The notes under the pieces: model-generated | Seen by the model: the letters and a program-made list of their open reading frames with translations, nothing else | The model's database searches: none | What the model was told of the DNA's origin: nothing | Shown here: piece by piece, positions 53,628-63,707 of the stretch | Position numbering within the stretch: the stretch's first letter is position 1 | Layout of the letters: each line of letters begins with the position of its first letter | Program-made: the position numbers and the translations under genes | DNA from: Arenicella xantha | GTDB lineage: Bacteria; Pseudomonadota; Gammaproteobacteria; Arenicellales; Arenicellaceae | Assembly (NCBI RefSeq): GCF_003315245.1 | Contig: NZ_QNRT01000001.1 | Location: 963,457 to 1,027,456, forward strand | Direction of reading: 5' to 3' | Length of the DNA stretch: 64,000 nt

Positions 53628-56108
53628 CTAGAAGGAGTAAGTAAAGCCCACTGAACTGGATCGGCCGTTCAAAGGCCGCGCTCGAACAAAGCTACCGATG
53701 GCGCCCGACCCCTCTTCAGACTCAGTCAAAACAAATTCGTCTGTCAGGTTATTAACCGTAACGAATGCTGAGAGCTTGTCTGAAAAATGATACGTGCCAA
53801 ACAGATTCACCAGCACATACGCTTTTTGCTCTAGATCATTATTGTCTTGAAGATAGAAGTCCGTGCTGCCCTGAAACGTCGCACCAACATTGAAGCGATC
53901 TGCGTTGTACTCGGGGGTAATCGTATAAATGAAGTCTGCTTGACGGCGTGGCGTATTGCCTACCACTGCCGCATTAGTGCGGTCGGCGGCGATTTCTGCA
54001 TCGGACCACGTTATATTGCCAGCAACTGAAAAACCGTTAGCAAAATCATAGTCGCCATCGATTTCAATTCCAGTCGCCTCATAGGTGCGTTCAAAGGTAT
54101 TGCCACTGGTAATTTCAGCGCCAGTTTCTTCCGTTTCAGTATCGAAAGCGGTGACAAAGAACGAGCCATTCTCGCCCAAGTACTTATAACCAATTTCAAA
54201 CTGAGTGACTGAATCAACACCATCTGTGGTCGCTGCTAAGCTGCCGTCAGCCTTCACTGCACCGCCAATTTGCAATAAGCGGTCACCAATAGCACGACCA
54301 CCTTCGCTCAAGCGGGTAAACACCGATGAATTGTCACCAAGCAAGTAAGTACCACCAATCGAGTACGATGTGTGATCCGTTGAGTAATCCGCTCGTTGGC
54401 CGGGGTTTGCGGTATCTAGCACACCAATACCACCGGCAATAAAGCCCGCCGACGTTGTACTTGGGTTCTCAAGTGAATCAATCACACCATTGCCATTGAC
54501 GTCAACCGCTTGGTTGCCACCACAACATGCACTCGCCAACGTGCCTTCGGCATCGACGCTATCGCGACGCACACTCATATCAACCGTTACGTTGTCCCCA
54601 ACATCAAAGCCAACATTCAAGTACGGCGCGATTGTTTGATAATCGAGATCCCATTTCCAATTTAAAAAGCTGGCTGACAGCAATCCGTTATCTGACAACA
54701 CCTCGCCATTAGCATTGGCTATATATGTAATGTCTTGAGAATTACCACCATCAACCGTTTGCAAACGTGTGTGCCATGCGTTCCATGAGGTCTCGATGGA
54801 CTGATCGGAATAATACAAACCACCCGATACACTGACCACATCCGACTCCCATGACAACCTTAAATCATTCACAGTTAGGCCAAGATCTTCGAACGAAGTG
54901 TCAAAAGTGAGATTGGTGAAAGCGAGCTGATTCGGATTTGCCGCCACTCCGTTCACCAAAGCGCTTACACCTTGCGAACAATCAGCGACCGAAGAGTCAC
55001 TGCACAGTATATCGCCTTTATTTGCAATCGTTGCAGTACCACCAGCAAAACCATCGGTGAACGGCGAGATAAACCCACCTTTAATGCTCGAGGTTCGGAA
55101 CTTATTGGTCAGCGTCAAACCATTATCAAAGCTCTTTTCAAATTCCAAGCCCACCGCGGTTACGTCCGACTCAATACCGTCTTCAATTGAACGACCTGGT
55201 ACGCGTTGACCATTGATATCGTAGAATGGTTGGTTGCTAGCAGTTGAAGCCGAATGAAGTACTTGCGAGCTGGCGTCGAAACCAGCCACTGGGCCGTAGT
55301 TTCCACCACCAAGCACGGTAACTGGCGCGGGTAAATAGGTCGTTACATTGTCGTTAATCTTCTTTAGATAGAGTCGTACGTAGCCATCATCGAGTTCTTT
55401 GGTAATGTTGGCTTTGATCTGACCACCTTCATCGCCGTCAAAACCGGTTTCGCGTACGCCTTCGCCCTTTCGGAAAAAACCACCAATATGGTACGTCACC
55501 GTATCATTAACCGTGCCGCCGTATTCGAAATCGGTGCGGAACTCGTCGTAATCTAGTCCCGCACTAATGCCAACACTACCGGCATCATCGCCACCGGTTT
55601 TGCTGATCATATTAATGATGCCACCTGGTGAATTGCTGGCCAAGGTCGATGCCGAACCACCACGAACACTTTCTATGCGTCTAATGGTTCGGTCAGCACG
55701 GATGAAGTTATCCGTGTTCCCAAAGTTAATGTCGCCAAATTCTAAAACTGGCAAACCATCTTCGTGGATCTGCGTGTACTTTGAACCACCGGTAGCGAGT
55801 GGAATACCCCGGATAGTAATGTTTGCGTTACCACCGCCACCAGACGACTCCGCTCGAATACCCGGCAGACCACGAAATATTTCCGCGGTGGAGCGTGGCG
55901 CTAATTTTTGAATATCCTCGTCACTAATAGCACTGACCGAGATACTGGCCTCAAGTTTGGTGACCCCTTGACGCGCAACGCCAGTTACTACGATTTCTTC
56001 AATGGCTGGGCTAGATGATTGATCAGCTTGCTGGGCTATTACAACGTTCATTGAACTCATAACAGCAAGCGACACGGCACTTAAAGCAAAACGCTTTGGT
56101 AGATTCAT
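53628..56108 (-). CDS. TonB-dependent receptor of the sucrose locus
   Basis: The 826-residue outer-membrane protein has a signal peptide, a TonB box EEIVVTG (residues 37-43), a plug domain (AEIFRGLPGIRAESSGGGGN) and a long beta-barrel ending SSSVGFTYSF. It imports a ligand with energy from TonB-ExbB-ExbD. It heads the unit with sucP, a GPH symporter and scrK, so sucrose or a related oligosaccharide is the likely ligand. GAGGAGG lies just before the ATG, and the -35 box overlaps a LacI-type palindrome. Confidence 0.92.
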   Translation of the reverse strand: MNLPKRFALSAVSLAVMSSMNVVIAQQADQSSSPAIEEIVVTGVARQGVTKLEASISVSAISDEDIQKLAPRSTAEIFRGLPGIRAESSGGGGNANITIRGIPLATGGSKYTQIHEDGLPVLEFGDINFGNTDNFIRADRTIRRIESVRGGSASTLASNSPGGIINMISKTGGDDAGSVGISAGLDYDEFRTDFEYGGTVNDTVTYHIGGFFRKGEGVRETGFDGDEGGQIKANITKELDDGYVRLYLKKINDNVTTYLPAPVTVLGGGNYGPVAGFDASSQVLHSASTASNQPFYDINGQRVPGRSIEDGIESDVTAVGLEFEKSFDNGLTLTNKFRTSSIKGGFISPFTDGFAGGTATIANKGDILCSDSSVADCSQGVSALVNGVAANPNQLAFTNLTFDTSFEDLGLTVNDLRLSWESDVVSVSGGLYYSDQSIETSWNAWHTRLQTVDGGNSQDITYIANANGEVLSDNGLLSASFLNWKWDLDYQTIAPYLNVGFDVGDNVTVDMSVRRDSVDAEGTLASACCGGNQAVDVNGNGVIDSLENPSTTSAGFIAGGIGVLDTANPGQRADYSTDHTSYSIGGTYLLGDNSSVFTRLSEGGRAIGDRLLQIGGAVKADGSLAATTDGVDSVTQFEIGYKYLGENGSFFVTAFDTETEETGAEITSGNTFERTYEATGIEIDGDYDFANGFSVAGNITWSDAEIAADRTNAAVVGNTPRRQADFIYTITPEYNADRFNVGATFQGSTDFYLQDNNDLEQKAYVLVNLFGTYHFSDKLSAFVTVNNLTDEFVLTESEEGSGAIGSFVRARPLNGRSSSVGFTYSF

Positions 56109-56283
56109 TATATCCTCCTCGTACTTTAGAACTCTTTCGAGCGCAGCTAGATGACACGCCCGACTCGATTACCTAGAAACGCCGTATTATTTTTTTTATT
56201 TGCGACGAATATCTAATGGTTTTTTAAACCAATCGTTGAATCTGCACACACCGCTTTGGCGCATGATTATCTCCGACAAAACA

Positions 56284-56312
56284 ACGATACTACTGATTTT
56301 ACAAAAATACAA
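56284..56312 (-). promoter_or_regulatory. Promoter of the sucrose operon
   Basis: On the minus strand TTGTAT (56307-56312) and TATCGT (56284-56289) are 17 bp apart, giving a sigma-70-like promoter with a leader of about 165 nt before the TonB receptor. Its -35 sits in the palindromic operator. The rest of the 348-bp spacer (56109-56456) shows no gene. Confidence 0.5.
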
Positions 56313-56323
56313 CCGGTTGTATT
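56306..56323. promoter_or_regulatory. LacI-type operator, perfect 18-bp palindrome
   Basis: AATACAACCGGTTGTATT is fully symmetric around a central CG, the standard form of LacI-family operators. It lies between the divergent TonB receptor and lacI-type genes and covers the -35 box of the receptor promoter. Confidence 0.75.
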
Positions 56324-56456
56324 GCAGTTTTTGTGGCATTATCAACCTAAATACACAATACAAAGAAACTAATCATTAACTGACCCAGCGCCAAACTATT
56401 GAACCGGTGATGTCTGGTACAATCCTAATCGCGCATAGACTAAACTCCGATATCGA

Positions 56457-57470
56457 ATGAAAATGTCTGACCTAGCACGCCTTGCCGGCGTGTCCAAATC
56501 CACCGTATCGCGCGCCCTTTCAGGTAGCGAGCGAGTCACCAAAGCCACCAGAGAACGTATTCAAAAACTTGCGCAGGAGCACAACTACAAACTCGATACA
56601 CGGGCACGCAACCTACGCAAACAAGACACATTAACGATCGGCGTGTTACTGCCGTCTAACGGTCGTCAAGACTGGTTAGCCACTGACCCTTTTATTTTAG
56701 AAATGCTAGGATCAGTCGCCGACTCCTTAGAAGAAAAAGGCTCCCACGAGTTATTGTTGGCCAAGCACACGAATAACGACCCTTCGTGGATTTCTGAGTT
56801 CGCGCGCACGCGTAGCGTTGATGGCATCATTGTAATCGGCCAAAGTCTTTATCATGACGAGCTCAACAAAGCCACGGACTACCACAACGCAATGGTGGTT
56901 TGGGGCGCGGAAATACCGGGCCAAAAATATATCACCGTCGGCTCAGACAACTATCGTGGCGGCCGGATTGCTACTGAGCACTTACTCGCACAGGGTCGCA
57001 AGAACTTTGCATTTTTAGGTGACATTCGCTATCCAGAAACAAGACTCAGACACCAAGGCTACTGCGACACGCTCGCCCAGGCGGGGCTAGAGTATCGTTC
57101 AGAATTAACCACTGATTCTGAGCACTCAAGCGATGCCGCATTACAGTCTTTAGCAGAGCTGCTCAACAAGCCATCCGCTTTCGATGCGTTAATTGCATCC
57201 AGTGATTTATTAGCGATTAGCGCCATAAAGGTCATTACAGACCATGGGCTGCGCGTCCCTGAGGACATCGCAATTGTCGGCTACGACAACATAACGTTAG
57301 CCAATTACAGCACGCCAACTTTGTCATCCATTACTCAAGATCGCGTATCAGCCGGTCACCTACTGGTTAAAAAGTTATTTGAAATTCTAGAAACTGGACA
57401 TTCAGAAAACAGCGCGATTGAAACTGAACTAATCGTTCGCGGCTCATCAGCAGTATCCGAGCAAGTCTAA
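56457..57470 (+). CDS. LacI-family repressor of the sucrose locus
   Basis: The 337-residue protein has a LacI-type helix-turn-helix at the start (MSDLARLAGVSKSTVSRALS) and a hinge region (LDTRARNLRKQ). The periplasmic-binding-like sensor domain includes IGVLLPSNGR and IVGYDNITLANYSTP. It probably represses the divergent TonB receptor-sucP-symporter-scrK unit until sucrose or a product binds. The 18-bp palindrome at 56306 is its most likely operator. Confidence 0.92.
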   Translation: MKMSDLARLAGVSKSTVSRALSGSERVTKATRERIQKLAQEHNYKLDTRARNLRKQDTLTIGVLLPSNGRQDWLATDPFILEMLGSVADSLEEKGSHELLLAKHTNNDPSWISEFARTRSVDGIIVIGQSLYHDELNKATDYHNAMVVWGAEIPGQKYITVGSDNYRGGRIATEHLLAQGRKNFAFLGDIRYPETRLRHQGYCDTLAQAGLEYRSELTTDSEHSSDAALQSLAELLNKPSAFDALIASSDLLAISAIKVITDHGLRVPEDIAIVGYDNITLANYSTPTLSSITQDRVSAGHLLVKKLFEILETGHSENSAIETELIVRGSSAVSEQV

Positions 57471-57517
57471 AAGACCGCCTAACATCAATACGCAACCACA
57501 GTTAACTACACAAGAGG

Positions 57518-57982
57518 CTAGGACCCGTTAACAAAGCCCAGTTGACGCCACGCCTCGTAAACGACGATTGCCACGGAATTTGACAAATTAAGACTGCGAT
57601 TACTCGCCTGCATAGGAATACGTAAACGCTCCGACAACGCAATCTGATCCATTACTGGTGCCGGTAGGCCGTCAGTCTCCGAACCAAATAAAAGCGTATC
57701 GCCCGCCACAAATTTCGCTTCGGTGTACGCGATTGAGCCCTTAGTGGTGATAGCAAAAACCCGTTGCGGCTTCACACTCGCCAAGAACGTCGCATAAGAT
57801 TCGTGTCGACTCACGGTGCTCAGGTCGTGATAATCCAAGCCAGCCCGACGCAACTGCTTCTCTGCAAAATCAAAACCCAGTGGCTCAATTAAATGTAAGT
57901 GGCAGCCAGTATTCGCCATTAGCCGTATCACATTACCGGTGTTCGGCGGAATTTTAGGATTGTGTAAAACCACATTCAACAT
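57518..57982 (-). CDS. trmL: tRNA (cytidine/uridine-34-2'-O)-methyltransferase
   Basis: The 154-residue SPOUT enzyme methylates the wobble base of tRNA-Leu. The knot motifs are [14 protein letters not shown] at the start, [11 protein letters not shown] in the middle and [19 protein letters not shown] at the end. Length matches TrmL (about 157). The gene is convergent with the LacI gene and stands alone. Confidence 0.93.
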   Translation of the reverse strand: MLNVVLHNPKIPPNTGNVIRLMANTGCHLHLIEPLGFDFAEKQLRRAGLDYHDLSTVSRHESYATFLASVKPQRVFAITTKGSIAYTEAKFVAGDTLLFGSETDGLPAPVMDQIALSERLRIPMQASNRSLNLSNSVAIVVYEAWRQLGFVNGS

Positions 57983-58252
57983 AGAGAAACTCGTTTAAAC
58001 AAAACACAAAATCCAAGTATAACTGTTTAAAAGTATATCCGTTTAACGCTTGATCATACTGAGTAGCTACTCTAGCAATCAATTGCTCTTAAAATGAGCC
58101 TACGACAGAAGTGGTAACTCATTAATTTTGCTACTTGAGTCGTATTCAATTCGCTCGGTATACTGAGTTCAGTAGGTTAGCGAAATGCGGTGTTCGCCCC
58201 TGCCTACACCCGAACTACCAACCGTGAATAAGAGACTCGCAGGAGAGACACC

Positions 58253-59101
58253 ATGACCGACCAAAAACCAGATCAAGAGCAAACCGAAGATCCTTATCAA
58301 AATACCCCAGACGCCGACTTAGGCACCAACCCTAGCGAAGCATTCGACATCAATAGCGTGATTGCCGATGCGCGTAAAATAATTACCGATCCGGTCGGCT
58401 TCTATCGCGACATGCCGCAGACTGGCGGTTACACCAACCCATTGCTCTTCGTGGTAGTCATGGGCTTGGCCACTGGTGTCATCGGCTTTGTATTAAGCTT
58501 AATCGGTTTGGCCAAATTCAACACTATGATTGGCGGAGCGGTAGGCTTCGGCATGCTAATCTTTATGCCAATTGCGCTGGTTATTGGGTCGTTTATTGGT
58601 GGCGCAATTTTGTGGGTTGTATGGAAGCTAATGGGCTCACAAAAGAGCTATGAAACCGCCGTTCGATGTGTTGCATACTCCAGCGCTATCACCCCGATCG
58701 TGTCAGCCCTGTCTATCATTCCCTACATTGCCGGCATTGTAAAAACGCTTTGGAGTTGCTTTTTGATGTACACCGCGAGTGTGCAAACTCATGAATTAAA
58801 AGAGCAAACGGCCAAGATTGTATTCGGCATCTTTGCCGCCATCGGCTTAATTTCTGGCATTGGCAGTGAACACACGGTGCGCAAATATGGCAATGCGGCA
58901 GAGCAATGGAAAGCCCAACTAGAAAAACGTCATGAAGACGGCACAATCGGAAAATCCTTGCAAGAGCTTGAGAACTTTGAAGACATGACTCCTGAAGAGG
59001 CCGGCAAACAATTGGGCAAATTCCTCAGCGGCATGGAAGAATTTTCTAAAGGCTTAGAAGAAAGTGTAGAAGACGCTCAAAAGGATCAAAAATCTAATTA
59101 A
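58253..59101 (+). CDS. Yip1-family membrane protein
   Basis: The 282-residue product has an acidic cytoplasmic N-terminus, then five hydrophobic segments (about residues 63-90, 100-125, 140-160, 165-180 and 190-207) typical of the Yip1 domain, and a charged C-terminal helix rich in Glu/Lys. ADARKIITDPVGFYRDMP is the characteristic Yip1-domain start. Bacterial members have no firm function. AGGAG precedes the ATG. A strong terminator follows. Confidence 0.84.
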   Translation: MTDQKPDQEQTEDPYQNTPDADLGTNPSEAFDINSVIADARKIITDPVGFYRDMPQTGGYTNPLLFVVVMGLATGVIGFVLSLIGLAKFNTMIGGAVGFGMLIFMPIALVIGSFIGGAILWVVWKLMGSQKSYETAVRCVAYSSAITPIVSALSIIPYIAGIVKTLWSCFLMYTASVQTHELKEQTAKIVFGIFAAIGLISGIGSEHTVRKYGNAAEQWKAQLEKRHEDGTIGKSLQELENFEDMTPEEAGKQLGKFLSGMEEFSKGLEESVEDAQKDQKSN

Positions 59102-59110
59102 GACGTAGCA

Positions 59111-59146
59111 AAAAAGGCGCTGCATGAGCTTATGCAGCGCCTTTTT
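59111..59146. terminator. Strong bidirectional terminator
   Basis: GGCGCTGCAT (59116-59125) and ATGCAGCGCC (59132-59141) pair perfectly with a 6-base loop. A5 precedes and T5 follows, so it can end transcription from both the Yip1-family gene and the converging muiA-type gene. Confidence 0.92.
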
Positions 59147-59174
59147 AATAGATCAAACACTATTAACCCAAGCC

Positions 59175-60815
59175 TTAGTATTCGTTTACTAAGCGACGAT
59201 CAGCCGGATAGCTCAAACTATAGCCATAGCGGATTTTCCACGTTTCACCAGCCGGCAAATCTTTACGCCACATAACCACACCAGCTTGATCGTCCTCATC
59301 GCGTACCGTTGGCGACGTTGCCGAATCACTCATTTCAATTTTGATCGATTTATTCTTGGCCACCGGATAGGCATCACGTACTTCAATTGTTGCTTGACTA
59401 GCACGACGGTTAACAATTTCAAACAACAGATCAACTGCGTCAGTGCGTTGTTTTTTGAAGACACCCGACTCACCATCCTGAGCACCTTGATCAACAACAG
59501 TCACCTCAATTCGAGGGTCTTGCCCCATCGGCAATGTAACTTCTGCACCAGGCAAAATAGCCGGCATATACGCCTCACCCATAAATACACCGTCAACATA
59601 GATAAGCATTTCACTGGCATACAACGGCGTGCTGCCATCGTGCGTTAAGCGCGCGGCAAGATAAGCTTTGTCATCTTTTTGCGGTACGACTTTGGTCACC
59701 AACTGAGTATTGAATGAAAATGACTTAAGGTCATAGCGCTGAGTCTCATTTGAGTTATTAGTTACCGTCACTCGACCGGCAATTGGAAAGTTCATTGCGT
59801 AATTCCCACTCCATGTCGGCTCAGCTCGTTTAGACCCGGAGACCACCACCTCTTCCAACATTGCGCTCGGTGCCGGCGCCATTGAATAATCGAGTTGCGC
59901 GGTCTGCTTACGATTGCTGCGTTGTGGGGCAGGCCTCGGCAACGCTAAATTCACAAATTGGCTCGATACCGTGGGCGCTTCCAGCGCCTCTGATGGCTCA
60001 CTGGTTGACAGCATTAACTTAACATTTTCCCACGCCTCTTCAGTGGCTTGCGATACTACCGCTTTCTGAGCCAGCACCAACTTACCGGAATCCGTGTCTA
60101 ATCGAGCTTCATAGTTAGGTGACCAACTCGCTCGATCTTGCTGGTAGTGAACCTTAATTTGGGTAGTCGCTTGGCGGTTCGCCGAAACCGCCAACATCAG
60201 CGATGTTCGAGCTTGACGAGTCGCGCGTTTATCAGCCAATTGGCGTTTCAGAAGACTCAGGTCTTTATTCAGTTCAAGCTTCTTATGCTGATTATCACGA
60301 ATAACTTTATAAGCACTTCCTGCCCCTTTCTGCATTAAATTTAACGCTTGCTGCCAACTCGCGGTATCAGCATTCGCTTGCGCCGACCCAACCCACGCTT
60401 CTTTGGAATATCCGGTTGCCAGTGATTCAAGAAACGACAATTGCAACTTAGCGGCTTTATTACTGTCTTCAACCACCTGCAGTTCCAACTCGACGGCTTC
60501 GATTTGCGCTTGAATGGCTAGCACCGCGTCAGAGTCTGACTCACGTAAAGCGTCTCGCCGAGCATTAACTTGGCCGATGCGTACCTGCTTATCGGCCACT
60601 TCGATACGAATATTCGCCGGATCCAAATTAGACGGAAACCCTTCTAACACAACCTCCTGCTCGCCGGCCGCAACATTGACTGACGCGCTACGCGTTACCA
60701 TTGCACCTTGGCCATAAACGGTCACCTCAGACACCGAGGTCGGCACCTCAATTGCCATCACTAGCGACTGGCAAATAAGGGTAATGAATGATGCGGCTAA
60801 CAATTGTTTGATCAT
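59175..60815 (-). CDS. MuiA-family exported protein (DUF4140/DUF4139)
   Basis: The 546-residue product has a signal peptide (MIKQLLAASFITLICQSLVMA), a DUF4140 start (VSEVTVYGQGAMVTRSA), a long coiled coil (residues about 90-200) and a C-terminal DUF4139 domain (VHYQQDRASWSPNYEARLD, later VEVRDAYP-like and WRKDLPAGE). Relatives are called mucoidy inhibitor MuiA; the mechanism is unknown. Between the parts lies EEVVVSGSKR (321-330), which looks like the TonB box of outer-membrane receptors. ATG 60813-60815 follows AAGGAAG by eight bases; the longer open frame upstream overlaps the purD promoter region and is not supported. Confidence 0.88.
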   Translation of the reverse strand: MIKQLLAASFITLICQSLVMAIEVPTSVSEVTVYGQGAMVTRSASVNVAAGEQEVVLEGFPSNLDPANIRIEVADKQVRIGQVNARRDALRESDSDAVLAIQAQIEAVELELQVVEDSNKAAKLQLSFLESLATGYSKEAWVGSAQANADTASWQQALNLMQKGAGSAYKVIRDNQHKKLELNKDLSLLKRQLADKRATRQARTSLMLAVSANRQATTQIKVHYQQDRASWSPNYEARLDTDSGKLVLAQKAVVSQATEEAWENVKLMLSTSEPSEALEAPTVSSQFVNLALPRPAPQRSNRKQTAQLDYSMAPAPSAMLEEVVVSGSKRAEPTWSGNYAMNFPIAGRVTVTNNSNETQRYDLKSFSFNTQLVTKVVPQKDDKAYLAARLTHDGSTPLYASEMLIYVDGVFMGEAYMPAILPGAEVTLPMGQDPRIEVTVVDQGAQDGESGVFKKQRTDAVDLLFEIVNRRASQATIEVRDAYPVAKNKSIKIEMSDSATSPTVRDEDDQAGVVMWRKDLPAGETWKIRYGYSLSYPADRRLVNEY

Positions 60816-60979
60816 TGCGGTTCTTCCTTTGAATTGTGTAGGGTTTATCACTTTATGGAGTCTAATCGAGATAGTCATGGGACTCAAACTAGCGCCGCGA
60901 TCATCTGTGTTCCACAAGACATCCGCAGCGTCGCAAGGTAGAATGAGCGCCTCCCAAAAACTCCAACAAAATGCTCGCA

Positions 60980-62272
60980 ATGAAGGTCTTAATAATTGGC
61001 AGCGGTGGACGCGAACATGCGTTTGCTTGGAAGGTCGCTCAATCCCCACAAGTGTCTCAGGTATTTGTAGCACCAGGCAATGCCGGTACTGCGCGTGAAG
61101 CCAAGGTAAGCAATGTTGCAATTGGCGTAGAAGATATCAGCGCATTAATTGCTTTTGCTAAACAGGAAGACATCGGGCTCACCATTGTCGGGCCAGAAGC
61201 ACCGCTCGTTTTAGGCGTGGTCGATGCTTTTACCGACGCCGAGCTATTATGTTTTGGGCCGAGTGCGGGCGCAGCGCAATTAGAAGGCTCCAAAGCTTTC
61301 AGCAAAGATTTTCTCGCACGTCACGGAATTCCAACGGCGGCTTATCAAGTATTCACCGACGCTGAGCAAGCTTGCGCATACATTGCCGAGCAAGGTGCTC
61401 CCATTGTGGTAAAAGCAGATGGTTTAGCCGCTGGCAAGGGAGTCATCGTGGCACTCACAGTTGAGCAAGCGCAAGCCGCTGCTCGCGACATGTTACTCGA
61501 CAATAAATTCGGTGATGCCGGCGCACGAGTCGTCGTCGAAGAGTTTATGCAAGGCGAAGAAGCCAGCTTTATCTGCATGGTCGACGGCGATAACATTCTG
61601 CCGCTAGCCACTTCGCAAGACCACAAAGCACGTGACAACGGCGACCAAGGCCCGAATACCGGCGGCATGGGCGCGTACTCTCCAGCTCCAGTTGTTACGC
61701 CAGACATGCACGATACCATTATGCAGCAGGTGATTTTCCCAACTGTCGCCGGCATCAAACAAGATGGCTACCCTTACACCGGTTTTTTGTACGCTGGGCT
61801 CATGATTACCCCTGAAGGTATACCCAAGGTAGTCGAATATAATTGCCGCTTTGGTGACCCTGAAACGCAACCCATTATGATGCGCTTGCAATCTGATCTA
61901 GTGGAACTTTGCCTCGCTGCGTTAGATCAAAACCTAGGCGAGATTCAGGCTGACTGGGACCCTCGCGCGGCGGTAGGCGTGGTACTCGCTGCTGGCGGTT
62001 ACCCCGAATCTTACGCCAAAGGTAACGTCATCTCGGGATTAGATGATTGTGACACTGAACACTGCAAAACCTTTCATGCCGGTACTAGCTTGAACAACGA
62101 CGACGTAGTAACCAGCGGTGGCCGTGTACTATGTGTAACCGCGTTGGGCGACTCAGTAACACAAGCACAACAGCGCGCCTACCAATCGGTAAACGCCATC
62201 AATTGGGACGGCATGTTTTATCGCTCCGACATCGCCTATCGAGCCATAGCTCGAGAAGCCAGCTCGGAATAA
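60980..62272 (+). CDS. purD: Phosphoribosylamine-glycine ligase
   Basis: PurD joins glycine to 5-phosphoribosylamine with ATP, the second step of purine synthesis. The 430-residue ATP-grasp enzyme begins [18 protein letters not shown] and has [35 protein letters not shown] and [12 protein letters not shown]. The ATG at 60980 matches the family start; another ATG at 60971 would add MLA. It leads purD-thyA-folA-rpiA, all closely spaced on the plus strand. Confidence 0.96.
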   Translation: MKVLIIGSGGREHAFAWKVAQSPQVSQVFVAPGNAGTAREAKVSNVAIGVEDISALIAFAKQEDIGLTIVGPEAPLVLGVVDAFTDAELLCFGPSAGAAQLEGSKAFSKDFLARHGIPTAAYQVFTDAEQACAYIAEQGAPIVVKADGLAAGKGVIVALTVEQAQAAARDMLLDNKFGDAGARVVVEEFMQGEEASFICMVDGDNILPLATSQDHKARDNGDQGPNTGGMGAYSPAPVVTPDMHDTIMQQVIFPTVAGIKQDGYPYTGFLYAGLMITPEGIPKVVEYNCRFGDPETQPIMMRLQSDLVELCLAALDQNLGEIQADWDPRAAVGVVLAAGGYPESYAKGNVISGLDDCDTEHCKTFHAGTSLNNDDVVTSGGRVLCVTALGDSVTQAQQRAYQSVNAINWDGMFYRSDIAYRAIAREASSE

Positions 62273-62297
62273 ACCGCTAACAATCAGCGAACAAGCC

Positions 62298-63206
62298 ATG
62301 CAAGCCTATTTAGATCTCCTGCAAGACGTATACGACCACGGTGTTGGCAAAGATGACCGTACCGGCACCGGTACGCGGAGTGTATTTGGTCGACAATTAC
62401 GTTGTGATTTAGCCGAAGGCTTCCCACTCCTAACGACCAAAAAAGTGTTCTTACGGGGCATTATTCATGAACTATTGTGGTTTGTGCGCGGCGATACCAA
62501 TATCAAATATTTGGTCGACAATAACGTCGGCATTTGGAATGAGTGGCCATTTCAAAATTACCTAAAATCTAAAGGGTTAGACAACAAGCTGGAAAAACAC
62601 GGTTGCGATTGGCAGTACCAGCTTGAGGAATTTATCGGAAAAATCCAGCGCGATGACACCTTCGCTCAACAATGGGGCGAACTCGGGCCAGTTTATGGCA
62701 AGCAGTGGCGTAACTTCTCTGGTGTAGATCAACTTGATTGGGTCATCAATGAAATCAAAACTAACCCCAATTCACGTCGCTTAATTGTTTCAGCATGGAA
62801 CCCTGGCGAAATTGAAGAGATGGCCAAAGCGGGTCTGCCACCGTGTCACACCCTGTTCCAATTCTATGTGTCACACGACAACAAGCTAAGTTGCCAACTA
62901 TATCAACGCAGCGCCGATTTATTTTTGGGCGTGCCGTTTAATATTGCCAGCTACGCGTTACTCACCATGATGGTCGCCCAAGTATGTAAATTGCAACTCG
63001 GCGAGTTTGTACACACCTTTGGCGACGTGCATATATACAGCAATCATGAAGAGCAGGTACGCACACAGCTCAGTCGCACACCTAAACCGTTACCCAAGAT
63101 GACTCTTAACCCAAGCGTTACGGACTTGTTCGAATTTCGTTTCGAAGATTTTGAGCTCACTGAATACCATCCAGATGCGGCGATTCGCGCCCCCGTAGCG
63201 GTCTAA
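62298..63206 (+). CDS. thyA: Thymidylate synthase
   Basis: ThyA converts dUMP to dTMP using methylene-tetrahydrofolate. The catalytic Cys lies in [13 protein letters not shown]; other motifs are [22 protein letters not shown] and [16 protein letters not shown]. At 302 residues it is about 38 longer than the E. coli enzyme because of an insert in the small domain near residues 90-130, as in Lactobacillus-type enzymes. It is followed by folA, which regenerates the folate it oxidises. Confidence 0.96.
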   Translation: MQAYLDLLQDVYDHGVGKDDRTGTGTRSVFGRQLRCDLAEGFPLLTTKKVFLRGIIHELLWFVRGDTNIKYLVDNNVGIWNEWPFQNYLKSKGLDNKLEKHGCDWQYQLEEFIGKIQRDDTFAQQWGELGPVYGKQWRNFSGVDQLDWVINEIKTNPNSRRLIVSAWNPGEIEEMAKAGLPPCHTLFQFYVSHDNKLSCQLYQRSADLFLGVPFNIASYALLTMMVAQVCKLQLGEFVHTFGDVHIYSNHEEQVRTQLSRTPKPLPKMTLNPSVTDLFEFRFEDFELTEYHPDAAIRAPVAV

Positions 63207-63220
63207 CTCGGAGATTGATT

Positions 63221-63703
63221 ATGCAAGTAATCTTAATTGCCGCGCTCGGCGAAAATGGCGAGATGGGGCATAACAATGAACTGCTGTGGCATCTACCCGG
63301 CGACCTTCCGCGCTTCAAACAAATCACCATGGGTTCGCCAATCATTATGGGCCGCAAAACCTACGACTCAATTGGCCGCCCACTACCTGGTCGATTAAAT
63401 ATTGTGTTAACTGAGAATCAACAATGGCACGCTGATGGCGTATCAGTGGCGGCCTCGTTGGACGCTGCACTCAGCCTCGCAGAAGCAGAGAAAACTGGCA
63501 AAGCCTTTGTGATCGGCGGCGGCCAGATCTATAAACTATTCTTAGCATATGCGACCAGCATGGAGCTCACCGAAGTATTTGACACACCGGTGGCCGACAC
63601 CTATTTCCCATTTTTCTCGAACACTGATTTCAAAGAAATTCAGCGCATCAAGATCACCGACAATGACCCTAAATTTGATTACGTGACCTACCAGAGAGTG
63701 TAA
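63221..63703 (+). CDS. folA: Dihydrofolate reductase
   Basis: FolA reduces dihydrofolate to tetrahydrofolate with NADPH. The 160-residue protein shows [40 protein letters not shown] and [13 protein letters not shown]. The start is ATG 63221, with GGAG 7-8 bases upstream; a TTG at 63215 is in frame. It lies 14 bp after thyA. Confidence 0.95.
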   Translation: MQVILIAALGENGEMGHNNELLWHLPGDLPRFKQITMGSPIIMGRKTYDSIGRPLPGRLNIVLTENQQWHADGVSVAASLDAALSLAEAEKTGKAFVIGGGQIYKLFLAYATSMELTEVFDTPVADTYFPFFSNTDFKEIQRIKITDNDPKFDYVTYQRV

Positions 63704-63707
63704 ATCT

